Below are positions 1 to 7,787 of a stretch of 64,000 nucleotides of DNA, one piece after another. The DNA lies in assembly GCF_029761915.1 (NCBI RefSeq), contig NZ_CP121695.1:992001-1056000 (forward strand). The letters are read 5' to 3'. A program made the translations under genes and the position numbers. The notes beneath the pieces are model-generated. The model did no database searches, had not been told where the DNA came from, and saw nothing but the letters and a program-made list of their open reading frames with translations. Source of the stretch: Bradyrhizobium sp. CB1650. Lineage in GTDB: Bacteria > Pseudomonadota > Alphaproteobacteria > Rhizobiales > Xanthobacteraceae. Every line of letters starts with the position of its first letter. The stretch's first letter is position 1.

Positions 1-1
1 T

Positions 2-70
2 TATCTTGAGCCGCTTCATGATCAGTTCGATTTCGTGGAGCAAATCGAGACAGTTATTCTTAGTGGATAG
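2..70 (+). CDS. C-terminal end of an unidentified upstream gene (partial)
   Basis: One frame is open from the left edge to a TAG at 68-70 and would encode about 22 residues ending ETVILSG. The final G of that stop codon is the first base of the GTG that opens the TnsD-like gene. This stop/start overlap is typical of translationally coupled genes, so this may be the tail of a neighbouring transposition gene. Another frame is also open here (to 126), so the choice is not certain and no function can be assigned. Confidence 0.3.
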   Translation, partial: YLEPLHDQFDFVEQIETVILSG

Positions 71-1248
71 TGTGCGCGACGCACGCCGAGTTATTGCGGC
101 TTTCTACGGCAATGCTATTTTCTAAGAAATTCAGCACACAAGACGCTACGAATTTCATCGACTTCGATGCTGCCCCCTACTGCGCCGATCTAACTTCGAA
201 GGAACGCTCAATTGCTGAACTCGTATTAAGAAAGTGCGTCTGCTTTCTCCGCGGAACTCCGACCGAGTGGAAGGATGCGCATTTGCCCTCCCAATACAAT
301 CGGAGGGCGATGGCGCTCGGTTATCTCGAAGGCACACGGAATCCCAAGCGTCTCTCTCAGCAACGGCTCAGGGGAGAGTTTAGCGAGTTGTACAGTCCCG
401 AATTCCTGGCCAAGATTGGCTGCAATTGTGCACCCAACTCGACATGGATCACTGAGATATTTCGGGTCTCAAGCAAGAATCACTTCCACCCGCTATTCCA
501 CGCGTTGATCCAGGTGTTCCTGGAAGACAAGTGCGCAAGCCGTCGGTCTGATTCTGTCCAGATAAATGAGTCCGGCGAATGGAAATGCCCTAATCGTTAC
601 GCTCGGCACGACGCAGAGTTTCGCCTTCCAGTAGTGTGCAACCGTTGGTGCAAAGGCCGTAGATACTTTTCGGCGAGATGTCCCTGTGGCTACGGTTTTA
701 CCTTTAGGCATGGAAGCTCAGGCGATCCGATTCTTCCGGAGATAACGCACGTTTTTGCTTGGGGGCCGTGCTTTGAGCGGGAGGCAAATAGACTTAAAGA
801 CGACGAGGGACTTTCACCTCAAGAGATCTCTTGCACGATGGATGTTTGCTACGAAGTGGTAGTTCGGCTCCTTCAACGGAAGAAGAACAAGTTTGAGTAC
901 TCCGAGCGGGAAATCCATGCCTGGAGGAGCAAGTGGCTAAAGAGCAGGTCAAATATCTTGTACTTACGGTTGCTCCGCAATGATCGTACTTGGCTCGCGG
1001 CGCAGGAAAAGAAAGTGAGCCGTGGGGGGCAGGGGGGCAAAAAGAATTGGGCTGCCCTCGATAGGACTTACGCGCCGCTGCTTCGGTCGGCTGTAGAAAG
1101 GCTCAAGGCGAAATACCCGAGGCGGCGCGTAAGCTATCTCGCGGTTGAGGTGGAGAGCGGCATTAAATCACTAAAAGTCAAGGCGTGCAGACTTCCCATT
1201 TGTTCGAAAATCTTATCCAAGGTTATCGAACCGGGCCGACGTGCGTAA
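70..1248 (+). CDS. TnsD-family transposition target-selection protein (TniQ N-terminal part missing)
   Basis: The 392-residue product matches the C-terminal organisation of TnsD proteins, the sequence-specific target selectors of Tn7-like elements. In order I see an HPLFHALI segment near residue 140 (the HPLRHLLLI block of the family), a zinc-finger-like WKCPN...CPCGYGF region at about 172-210, a helix-turn-helix-like LSPQEI region, a DRTWLA block near 305, and an NWAALDR...C-terminal block. TnsD proteins are usually about 500-600 residues and begin with a TniQ zinc domain, which is absent here. The product starts CATH, which could be the last C-x2-H of that domain, so the gene may be 5'-truncated. 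The GTG start overlaps the upstream TAG. Codon use is AT-rich compared with neighbours. Family assignment is from motif recall, not a search. Confidence 0.7.
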   Translation: MCATHAELLRLSTAMLFSKKFSTQDATNFIDFDAAPYCADLTSKERSIAELVLRKCVCFLRGTPTEWKDAHLPSQYNRRAMALGYLEGTRNPKRLSQQRLRGEFSELYSPEFLAKIGCNCAPNSTWITEIFRVSSKNHFHPLFHALIQVFLEDKCASRRSDSVQINESGEWKCPNRYARHDAEFRLPVVCNRWCKGRRYFSARCPCGYGFTFRHGSSGDPILPEITHVFAWGPCFEREANRLKDDEGLSPQEISCTMDVCYEVVVRLLQRKKNKFEYSEREIHAWRSKWLKSRSNILYLRLLRNDRTWLAAQEKKVSRGGQGGKKNWAALDRTYAPLLRSAVERLKAKYPRRRVSYLAVEVESGIKSLKVKACRLPICSKILSKVIEPGRRA

Positions 1249-1384
1249 AAACTATTTGTCTTGAGAAATGGCTCGAGTTCAGATAGCTTTGCTCGCTTGC
1301 AAAGACTTTCAGCATCCTGGGATTCGACGCTATCACGTAAATTGCTGGCGTTTGTACCGGATTGAGCAAAAACTATATTGTCCC
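1246..1384. repeat. Direct repeats resembling Tn7 TnsB-binding sites at the element end
   Basis: AAAAACTATTTGTC at 1247-1260 and AAAAACTATATTGTC at 1368-1382 are near-identical direct repeats. A weaker relative, AAAGACTTTC, lies at 1301-1310. Read on the minus strand the second copy begins GACAATATAG and lies 8 nt inside the presumed terminus at 1390. From memory, the right end of Tn7 reads TGTGGGCG followed by GACAATAAAG, the same offset and nearly the same core. The first copy overlaps the stop codon of the TnsD-like gene. The expected terminal TG dinucleotide is not clearly seen at 1390. Confidence 0.5.
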
Positions 1385-1389
1385 TTGAT

Positions 1390-1782
1390 AGCCATGCTGG
1401 AGCGGCAATAGTCGATCACCTCGTTCCAGGACGACAGCGCGTTGCGGCTCTTGACCTCGCCCTTGGTCACGCGGCTCGCGGCGGCGGCGATCAATTTGAG
1501 CTGGTTGATTGCGGATTCGCCTACGCCCTCGACCTCGCGCAGCCGTGCGACGGGCGCATGAACGACCTCGGCAAACGAGCCGAAAATCCTGATCAGCGTC
1601 TTCGCGAGTGGCTTGGTGTCGCGCCGCGGCAGCGCCGGGAACAGCGCCATCTCCAGGAGTTCGTAGTCGCTCAGCGCGTCGGGACCTGCGCTGTAGAAGC
1701 GCTCGCGCAGCCGCTCGCGATGGCCGTGATAGTGCGGCGTGTCCTCAGCCTTGGTGTTGCCGGGGTCGGATTTGGCGGGCAT
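1390..1782 (-). pseudogene. radC: radC, DNA repair/JAB-domain protein, truncated by the mobile element
   Basis: From the ATG at 1782 the frame encodes the RadC N-terminal region: the YHGHRERLRERF start, the SDYELLEMAL block and the helix-hairpin-helix-like LREVEGVGESAINQLK. It then reads CRSSMA and leaves the family sequence at about residue 131. The remaining codons to 1333 come from the inserted element. Full RadC proteins are about 220-250 residues and end in an MPN/JAB metalloprotease-like domain (HxH...SGxxxPS), which is wholly absent, so the gene is almost certainly inactive. The rest of radC should lie at the far end of the element. It follows map on the same strand. Confidence 0.88.
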
Positions 1783-1842
1783 CGCGCGCCAGCATCGCCG
1801 CGGGTCACGTCTTTTGCAACCGTCAATTGCGATTGCGCTGCG

Positions 1843-2664
1843 TTAGCGGCCCGGCTTCAACCCCGGCACCAGCGCGGCGAGCCGGTCCTTGATCGGGCGC
1901 CCGAACATCGATCCGCCCCTGCCTGACGGCGGGGGACCCGGCGGAGGTCCGCGGCGCCCGACGGTCGCGTCAGTGCGTCGGTCGACGCCGAGCGTCAGCG
2001 TCGCAACGTAGCGGTCGCGCTCTTCCTTCACCGCGCAGAAGGCGCGATGCTCGGGGTCGGAGCGTCCGATCACATCATCATTGGCGTTGATGATCGTGCG
2101 CTGCCGGGCGCGGTCGCGATAGTCGGGCACGTTGGTGTAGATGAACTCGTTCAGCGCGTCGGGCAGGAAGGTCTGCCCGGTCAGCACCGTGCGATCATCC
2201 AAAAACACCTTGAAATGGATGTGCGTGGTGCGGCCGTCATACCAGCCGGGATAGATCGTGTTGAACGCAACCCAGCCGGCCTCGTCGGTGACTTGCGTGC
2301 CGCGCAGGAACCGCTTGCCGGTCGCGTCGATGTTGTGGCGGTCGCCCTGGCCGGGGAAGGCCGAATAGAGGCCTTTTGCATCGCAATGCCAGATGTCGAC
2401 CCGGGCGTCCTTGATCGCCGTGCAGGGCCCGGCCTCGACCACGCGCAGCCGCAATGTCAGCGGCACGCCGGGCCTGCCCTCGGTGATGTCGGATCGAACG
2501 AGTTTTGGGTCGGCATAAAACGGCCCTTCCTCCGCCTGCGGTGTCAGGATGCAGGCTGGTTCAGTGTCCGTTGACGCGGGAGCAGCCTCCGCACGGCTCC
2601 GGAGCAATCCCGCCGCACCGGCCGATACAAACCCCAGGAATCCGCGCCGCGTCGATCCGTTCAC
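1843..2664 (-). CDS. Intradiol ring-cleavage dioxygenase family protein, Tat-exported
   Basis: This is a predicted non-haem Fe(III) intradiol dioxygenase of the protocatechuate/catechol dioxygenase fold, 273 residues. The candidate iron ligands are Tyr100 (KGLYSAF) and the GWYDGRTTHIH block with Tyr142, His148 and His150, in the usual order. The N-terminus has a twin-arginine signal (TRRGFLGF at residues 5-12) and an alanine-rich segment, so the folded enzyme is probably periplasmic. That differs from the cytoplasmic beta-ketoadipate enzymes, and this exported subfamily usually lacks a known substrate. The start is GTG with a GGAGCG ribosome site; the nearby ATG is out of frame. It stands alone between map and radC, so no pathway context is visible. 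Confidence 0.85.
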   Translation of the reverse strand: MNGSTRRGFLGFVSAGAAGLLRSRAEAAPASTDTEPACILTPQAEEGPFYADPKLVRSDITEGRPGVPLTLRLRVVEAGPCTAIKDARVDIWHCDAKGLYSAFPGQGDRHNIDATGKRFLRGTQVTDEAGWVAFNTIYPGWYDGRTTHIHFKVFLDDRTVLTGQTFLPDALNEFIYTNVPDYRDRARQRTIINANDDVIGRSDPEHRAFCAVKEERDRYVATLTLGVDRRTDATVGRRGPPPGPPPSGRGGSMFGRPIKDRLAALVPGLKPGR

Positions 2665-2743
2665 TCATCGCTCCCATTGACTCTGACGAAAGATCGTCAT
2701 CGGCCGAGAGCACGGCAAGATCGCGCTACGATGATGGCGGCAA

Positions 2744-3562
2744 TCAGCCGATCTGTTTCTCGCCGTGTCGTTCCGACAGCGTAAAGATCTCGACGCCCGT
2801 GGCGGTGACGCCGACGGAGTGCTCGAACTGCGCCGACAGCGACCGGTCGCGGGTCACGGCGGTCCAGCCGTCGGAGAGGATCTTCACATGCGGCTTGCCG
2901 AGATTGATCATCGGCTCGATGGTGAAGAACATGCCGGGCTTGAGCTGGACGCCCTCGCCGGGGCGGCCGATATGGATGATGTTGGGCTCGTCGTGGAACA
3001 TGCGGCCCAGGCCATGGCCGCAGAAATCGCGCACCACGCTCATGCCCTGCGGTTCGACGAAGCTCTGGATGGCGTGGCCGATGTCGCCGGTGGTGGCGCC
3101 GGGCTTCACCGCGGCGATGCCGCGCATCATCGCCTCGTAGGTCACCTCGATCAGCCGCTCGGCCTTGCGTGCGATCGGGCCGATCGAATACATCCGGCTG
3201 GAATCGCCATACCAGCCGTCGACGATGAAGGTGACGTCGATGTTGACGATGTCGCCTTCCTTCAGCGGCCGGTCGCCGGGCATGCCGTGGCAGACCACGT
3301 GGTTGAGCGAGGTGCAGGTCGAGTAGCGATAGCCGCGATACATCAGCGTCGCCGGATAGGCGCCGTGGCTGAAGGCGAACTCGCGGACGAACTCGTCGAT
3401 GCGCGAGGTCGGTACGCCGGGCCCGACGACGTCGGTGAGCTCGTCGAGACACTTGGCCACCAGCGCGCCCGCCTTGCGCATGCCGACAAAGGCGCTCGGT
3501 CCATGCAGCTTGATCTGTCCGGTCTTGCGGAGCGAGGTATCGGTGGCTTCGACGTAGCTCAT
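2744..3562 (-). CDS. map: Type I methionine aminopeptidase
   Basis: The protein removes the initiator methionine from nascent proteins in the cytoplasm. It has 272 residues, normal for the single-domain type I enzyme. The metal ligands are all present: Asp109 (NIDVT), Asp120 (GDSSR), His183 (CGHGLG), Glu216 (TIEPM) and Glu247 (FEHSV). The substrate-contacting His92 lies in CHGMPGD. The ATG start is supported by alignment of the MSYVEATD leader to the family's variable N-terminus. radC remains follow on the same strand after the dioxygenase gene. Confidence 0.95.
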   Translation of the reverse strand: MSYVEATDTSLRKTGQIKLHGPSAFVGMRKAGALVAKCLDELTDVVGPGVPTSRIDEFVREFAFSHGAYPATLMYRGYRYSTCTSLNHVVCHGMPGDRPLKEGDIVNIDVTFIVDGWYGDSSRMYSIGPIARKAERLIEVTYEAMMRGIAAVKPGATTGDIGHAIQSFVEPQGMSVVRDFCGHGLGRMFHDEPNIIHIGRPGEGVQLKPGMFFTIEPMINLGKPHVKILSDGWTAVTRDRSLSAQFEHSVGVTATGVEIFTLSERHGEKQIG

Positions 3563-3690
3563 CTGGTTGCGATCTTTACGGGCTCGAGGCTGGTCGCTAT
3601 GTGGCGGAAGGGCTTGATTTCAGGCCCTAATCTAATGATCGCCGGCCTTCATGCAAGCCAAGCTTGGCCGCCCTGCGACCGAAAGGCGGC

Positions 3691-5007
3691 TCAATTCGGG
3701 ACTTCTACGGTGGTTTCGACCGGCAGGGCACCGCCGCGGATGCGGATCTCGCGGACGGGGTAGGGAACCCGGATGCCTTCGCGTTTGAAAGCGTCCCACA
3801 GCGCCAGCATGACGTCGCTCCTGACGTTGTCCATACCGTCGGGATCGGCGAGCCAGAGGGTCAGCGAGAACTTCATCCCGGCCTCGGCAAACTCGGTCAA
3901 GATGCAGTTCGGCGGCTTGCCCTTCTGCGCGCGCGGGTGGGCCGCGGCGGTTTCGATCGCGAGCTTGCACACCAGCTTCGGATCGGCGTCGTAGTTGGTG
4001 CCGAAGGTGATCTTCACCAGCGTGTTCTTGTCGGTATAGGTCCAGTTGACGACCTTCTGCGTCACCAGGTCCTCGTTCGGCACCAGGAATTCGCGGCCGT
4101 CGCCCGCGGCAACGGAAATATAGCGCGTCTTCATCGCGCTGATGCGGCCGGTATTGTCGCCGATGGTGACGAGGTCGCCGGGCTTCACCGACTTGTCGGC
4201 GAGCAGGATGATCCCCGAGATGAAGTTGGCGACGATCTTCTGCAGGCCGATACCGATGCCGACGCCGACCGCGCCGGAAAACACCGCGAGTGCCGAGAGA
4301 TCGATGCCGACGGCGCCGAGCGCGATCACGATGGCGACGGTGAGAAGTCCGATCCGGATGATCTTGACCAGCAGCACCTGCACCGACGGCGTCAGGTCTG
4401 TCGTCGAGTTGATCCGGCTCTCGGCGAAATTGCTCGCGATGTTGGTGAGCCAGAGCGCGATGATCAGCAGCGCGCCCGCCTTGATCAGCAGCAGCGGCGT
4501 CAGCCTGAGGCCGCCGAGCACGATCGCGAAGGAGTCGAGCAGCTCCACCGTCGCATCGAGCTGGCCGATGATGGAGAGCGCCGCGACGAACCACGCCGTG
4601 ATCGAAACCAGCTTGACCAGGAAGGCGTTGCGCAGCACCGAGGTCACGAGCCGTATCGCGAGCCAGGCCAGCCCCAGCTTCGCGGCGACCATCAGCAGGT
4701 AGCTCCGGCTCGGCCAGGTCGCATGGTACATCACCACGCGGGAGATGATCACGAGCAGGGTGAACACCGCGGTGGAGGCGCTGGAGACCATCACGCGGGC
4801 GAAGTGGCGAAGCGGCAGCGGCCAGCGTATCGCCAGGTTCGTCATGTCGATGCGGTTGCGAATTCCGGCTTCCGCTGCATAGGCGATGCCGGCCGCGGCC
4901 AGGATGAGACCGAACTGCAGGTAGAACCAGGGCGATGCGATCTCGGCCCCGACGCTGCGCGCGGTCGTCTGCACGAACTCCATGAGGTCTTTGAGGTCCA
5001 TGTCCAT
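3691..5007 (-). CDS. Small-conductance mechanosensitive channel family protein (MscS type)
   Basis: This inner-membrane channel of about 438 residues probably releases solutes under hypo-osmotic stress. The first two thirds contain several hydrophobic helices. They are followed by the MscS pore-lining helix and beta domain: a Gly/Ala-rich VFSGAVGVGIGIGLQKI, then NFISGIILLADKSVKPGD and the GRISAMKTRY and FLVPNEDL segments. It is longer than E. coli MscS because of extra N-terminal helices. The frame is open upstream to a TTG at 5070, but the ATG at 5007 (MDMDLKDL) is the more natural start. The C-terminus ends in the usual IRVPYPVREIRI strand. It is monocistronic in appearance. Confidence 0.9.
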   Translation of the reverse strand: MDMDLKDLMEFVQTTARSVGAEIASPWFYLQFGLILAAAGIAYAAEAGIRNRIDMTNLAIRWPLPLRHFARVMVSSASTAVFTLLVIISRVVMYHATWPSRSYLLMVAAKLGLAWLAIRLVTSVLRNAFLVKLVSITAWFVAALSIIGQLDATVELLDSFAIVLGGLRLTPLLLIKAGALLIIALWLTNIASNFAESRINSTTDLTPSVQVLLVKIIRIGLLTVAIVIALGAVGIDLSALAVFSGAVGVGIGIGLQKIVANFISGIILLADKSVKPGDLVTIGDNTGRISAMKTRYISVAAGDGREFLVPNEDLVTQKVVNWTYTDKNTLVKITFGTNYDADPKLVCKLAIETAAAHPRAQKGKPPNCILTEFAEAGMKFSLTLWLADPDGMDNVRSDVMLALWDAFKREGIRVPYPVREIRIRGGALPVETTVEVPN

Positions 5008-5217
5008 TCGGGCGGTCTCGTCGGCGATCGGGCGGGAAGGATGATTCGAGGGCGCCGCAGAATCCCACAAAGGGAGCGGCCGGACTATCGATACACCGCC
5101 ATGTGATGCGAGTTAAGGCCGCAAAATACGGGCAGATTGCCGCGAGCAGGAGAAAATGGGTTGGCGTGGCAACGTGACGACGATAAGGATGCACGAGCAG
5201 GATGGTTCGTGGTCTTC

Positions 5218-5385
5218 ACCTCGCCCCGCTCGCGGGGAGAGGTCGGATCGCATCGCAAGATGCGATCCGGGTGAGGGGGATTCTCCGCGAGTCCGTCTGT
5301 CACCGTCCCTGCGGCGACTCCCCCTCACCCCACCCTCTCAGGGCGAGCTCTGCTCGTCCCGACCCCGCAAGCGGGGCGAGGGAGT
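5218..5385. repeat. Dispersed palindromic repeat, CTCTCCCCGC...GCGGGGAGAG family
   Basis: The stretch contains inverted modules such as CCCCGCTCGCGGGGAGAG and CCCCGCAAGCGGGGCGAGG with the usual CCCTCACCC spacers. Related copies occur at 32611-32738, 40234-40257 and 56670-56812. It fills the divergent region between the MscS gene and cvrA, about 370 bp without a gene. It can fold into stable hairpins and is not coding. Confidence 0.75.
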
Positions 5386-5447
5386 GCCCGGCCAGCGCCC
5401 CCCTGAACTGAATCTGGTCGATCTCTTGGAGTAACCCGCAGCACCGC

Positions 5448-7241
5448 ATGGCTTCCCTCGATTCGGTCAGCATCGCCATTCTGCTCGGCGCCGTCCTGGT
5501 GATGGCCGGCATCCTCTCGAGCCTGCTCGCGCTGCGCTTCGGTGCGCCGCTGCTGCTCGTCTTCCTTGCGATCGGCATGCTGGCGGGCGATTCCGGCCCG
5601 GGGCAGCTCCAGTTCGACGACGTGCGCACGACCTATCTGGTCGGCTCGGTGGCGCTCGCGCTGATCCTGTTCGACGGCGGCTTGCGGACGCGGTTTGCGA
5701 GCATCCGCACCGTGCTCGCGCCCTCGGTGGTGCTTGCGACCGCCGGCGTGCTCCTCACCGCGCTGATCACTGCCCCCTTCGCCAAATTCGCGCTCGACCT
5801 GAACTGGACGGAGGCGCTGCTGGTCGGCGCCGTGGTCGCCTCGACCGACGCCGCTGCGGTATTCCTCCTGGTGCACACCCAGGGCTTGCGCCTGCGTCCG
5901 CGCGTCGGTGCGACGCTGGAGGCGGAATCCGGCACCAACGATCCCTTCGCGATCTTCCTCACGCTGATGCTGGTCGAATACATCTCGCTGGGGTCGGGCA
6001 CGGCGAGCCATGTGCTGACCGAATTCATCCAGGAGGCCGTGCTGGGTGCCGTCGTCGGCGTGATCGGCGGACGCCTGGTCGTCGTGGCGCTCAACCGGGT
6101 GGCACTGCCGCAGGGCCTGCATGCGCCGTTCGTCACCACCGCGGCGCTTGTCATCTTCGGCGGCTCGCAGATCATGCACGCCTCCGGCTTCCTCGCGGTC
6201 TATCTCGCCGGCATCATCATCGGCAACCGTCCGACACGCGCCCATAATTCGGTGGTGACGTTTCTCGACGCCGCGACCTGGCTCGCGCAGATCGTGATGT
6301 TCGTGCTCCTCGGCCTCCTGGTCTCCCCGCATCGGCTCGGCGCGAGCGTATTGCCGGCCGTCGGCGTCGCATTTGTGCTGATGCTGATCGCACGGCCGCT
6401 GGCCGTATTCGTGTGCCTCGCGCCCTTCCGCTTCAACTGGCGCGAGAAGATTTTCATCGCCTGGACCGGCTTGCGCGGCGCGGTCGCGATCTTCCTCGCA
6501 TCGATTCCGATGCTGGTCGGATTGACGAAGGCCTATCTCTATTTCGACGTCGCCTTCGTCGTCGTCATCATCTCGCTTTTGCTGCAGGGCTGGACGCTGG
6601 CGCCCGCTGCGCGCAAGCTGCACGTGGCGCTGCCGCGCGCCGAGCGCGGACCGCGCCGCGTCGAGCTGGATCTGCCCGGCCAGCTCGAGCAGCAGCTCGT
6701 CGGCTATTCCGTCCGCCCCAAGAGCCTGTATTTCCGCCGCGGCCTGATCCCGTCATGGTCTAAGCCGACCCTGGTGATCCGCAACGAGAGCATCCTGACA
6801 CCCACGGAAGCCGATCCGATCGCGCCGGGCGACTACATTTATCTGCTCGCGCCGCCGGAAAAGGCCGAGGCGCTCGATCGCTTCTTCGTCGACATGCAGC
6901 CGAGCTCGGAGCCCGATCCGCATCTGCTCGGCGACTTCATGGTCTCCGGCGAGCATACGCTCGCCGAGCTTGCCGAGATCTATGGCGTGAAGGTGAGCGA
7001 GGACGAGGGCAGGCTGACCCTGGCCGACTATTTCGACGTTCATCTCGATCGCGCACCGAAGGCGGGCGCGGAGCTCGCACTCGGCGAGATCGTGCTGGTG
7101 GCCCGCTCGATCTCGGGTGGCCGCGTCAATGTCGTCGGCCTGCGCCTGCCGGAGGACGAGGAGAAGCCCGAGCCCGTGACCCGCACGCAACTCCTGCGGC
7201 GCAAGCTCGCCGATCTCTGGACCTCGGTCGCGGGAATTTAG
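5448..7241 (+). CDS. cvrA: K+/H+ antiporter (CPA1 family, NhaP2/CvrA type)
   Basis: This 597-residue inner-membrane antiporter exports K+ in exchange for protons. Residues 1-390 form about a dozen membrane helices with the CPA hallmarks ILFDGGLRT, ASTDAAAVF and ESGTNDPFA. A cytoplasmic TrkA-C (RCK C-terminal) module follows at about 400-480 (SVRPKSLYF...GDYIYLLAPP), then a CorC/HlyC-like C-terminal domain at about 500-580. This three-part layout is characteristic of CvrA. ATG start after a short leader. Both flanks carry palindromic repeats, so it is probably transcribed alone. Confidence 0.92.
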   Translation: MASLDSVSIAILLGAVLVMAGILSSLLALRFGAPLLLVFLAIGMLAGDSGPGQLQFDDVRTTYLVGSVALALILFDGGLRTRFASIRTVLAPSVVLATAGVLLTALITAPFAKFALDLNWTEALLVGAVVASTDAAAVFLLVHTQGLRLRPRVGATLEAESGTNDPFAIFLTLMLVEYISLGSGTASHVLTEFIQEAVLGAVVGVIGGRLVVVALNRVALPQGLHAPFVTTAALVIFGGSQIMHASGFLAVYLAGIIIGNRPTRAHNSVVTFLDAATWLAQIVMFVLLGLLVSPHRLGASVLPAVGVAFVLMLIARPLAVFVCLAPFRFNWREKIFIAWTGLRGAVAIFLASIPMLVGLTKAYLYFDVAFVVVIISLLLQGWTLAPAARKLHVALPRAERGPRRVELDLPGQLEQQLVGYSVRPKSLYFRRGLIPSWSKPTLVIRNESILTPTEADPIAPGDYIYLLAPPEKAEALDRFFVDMQPSSEPDPHLLGDFMVSGEHTLAELAEIYGVKVSEDEGRLTLADYFDVHLDRAPKAGAELALGEIVLVARSISGGRVNVVGLRLPEDEEKPEPVTRTQLLRRKLADLWTSVAGI

Positions 7242-7248
7242 TTCCCCT

Positions 7249-7334
7249 GTCATTCCGGGGCGCGCGCAGTGCGAACCCACGGAACGTATGGATAAATGGA
7301 TTCCGGGCTCGCCCTTCGGGCGCCCCGGAATGAC
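7249..7334. repeat. Dispersed palindromic repeat, GTCATTCCGGGG...CCCCGGAATGAC family
   Basis: The arms GTCATTCCGGGGCGC and GCCCCGGAATGAC are inverted and enclose a GGATTCCGGGCTCGCCCTTCGGG module. Related copies occur at 17198-17271, 20998-21104, 21379-21417 and 60219-60295. It lies just after the cvrA stop and could act as a transcription or mRNA 3' boundary. Confidence 0.75.
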
Positions 7335-7475
7335 GAGTTTGAGAGTGACGGAACCTGCCACCAAATCGCCGCAACCGCCGAAAGTTTCGGCTGTTCCATG
7401 CGGGTTGCAGCCGGAACGCATGCCGATGCCACTCGTTAGCCGCGTAACAGTCAATATGCGTGACAGGAGCAGTCC

Positions 7476-7736
7476 ATGCGAAAACTCATCTTGCCGGCCA
7501 TCGTCGCGATCGGGTTAGGGGCGGCCGCGCCGGCGCTGGCCTATGATACGGGCGATCAGATCTCGATGCAGGCCGCGCTAGATGTCGCGACCGATCTCGG
7601 CGTCATGACGGTATCGCACACGAACTTCCTCGGCGATGAATGGCAGATCGAAGGCCGCGATCGCACCGGCCGCTGGATGGAGGTCGACGTCGACGCCAGG
7701 ACCGGCGAGGTCCGCAATGTCGATCGCGGATGGTAG
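7476..7736 (+). CDS. Small exported PepSY-domain protein
   Basis: The 86-residue product has a clear signal peptide (MRKLILPAIVAIGLGAAAPALA), leaving a mature protein of about 64 residues. The mature part looks like a single PepSY unit: an ALDVATDLGV helix followed by WQIEGRDRTGRWMEVDVDA and TGEVRNVDRGW strands. PepSY units are periplasmic modules often linked to inhibition of peptidases or envelope processes. The function of single-domain forms is generally not known. The ATG follows CAGGAGCAGTCC, a good ribosome site. It is followed by convergent modC. Confidence 0.8.
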   Translation: MRKLILPAIVAIGLGAAAPALAYDTGDQISMQAALDVATDLGVMTVSHTNFLGDEWQIEGRDRTGRWMEVDVDARTGEVRNVDRGW

Positions 7737-7787
7737 GCAAAATCTGCGAAGTCCGGGGCGGATCAGCGAAACGCGATCCTCCCCGCT

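Larger units (their letters stand above)
1..1390. mobile_element. End of a Tn7-like transposable element (partial, runs off the left edge) inserted in radC
   Basis: The first 1.39 kb is clearly less GC-rich than the following chromosome and uses AT-richer codons. It holds a TnsD-family gene, and right after that gene's stop lie two direct copies of a short motif resembling Tn7 TnsB-binding sites. The AT-rich sequence stops within a few bases of 1390, where a radC reading frame is cut. TnsD proteins choose attachment sites for Tn7-like transposons, so a Tn7-like element inserted in radC is the simplest reading. The other end, the target duplication and the tnsA/B/C genes lie outside the window, so the element type is inferred. 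The exact terminus is uncertain within about 1383-1395. Confidence 0.6.

Noticed and set aside
1333..1389. Continuation of the radC frame to the TGA at 1333
   Set aside because: These codons derive from the inserted element end and bear no resemblance to RadC.
3664..5106. Long plus-strand frame opposite the MscS gene
   Set aside because: Shadow frame; the minus-strand product has clear MscS motifs.
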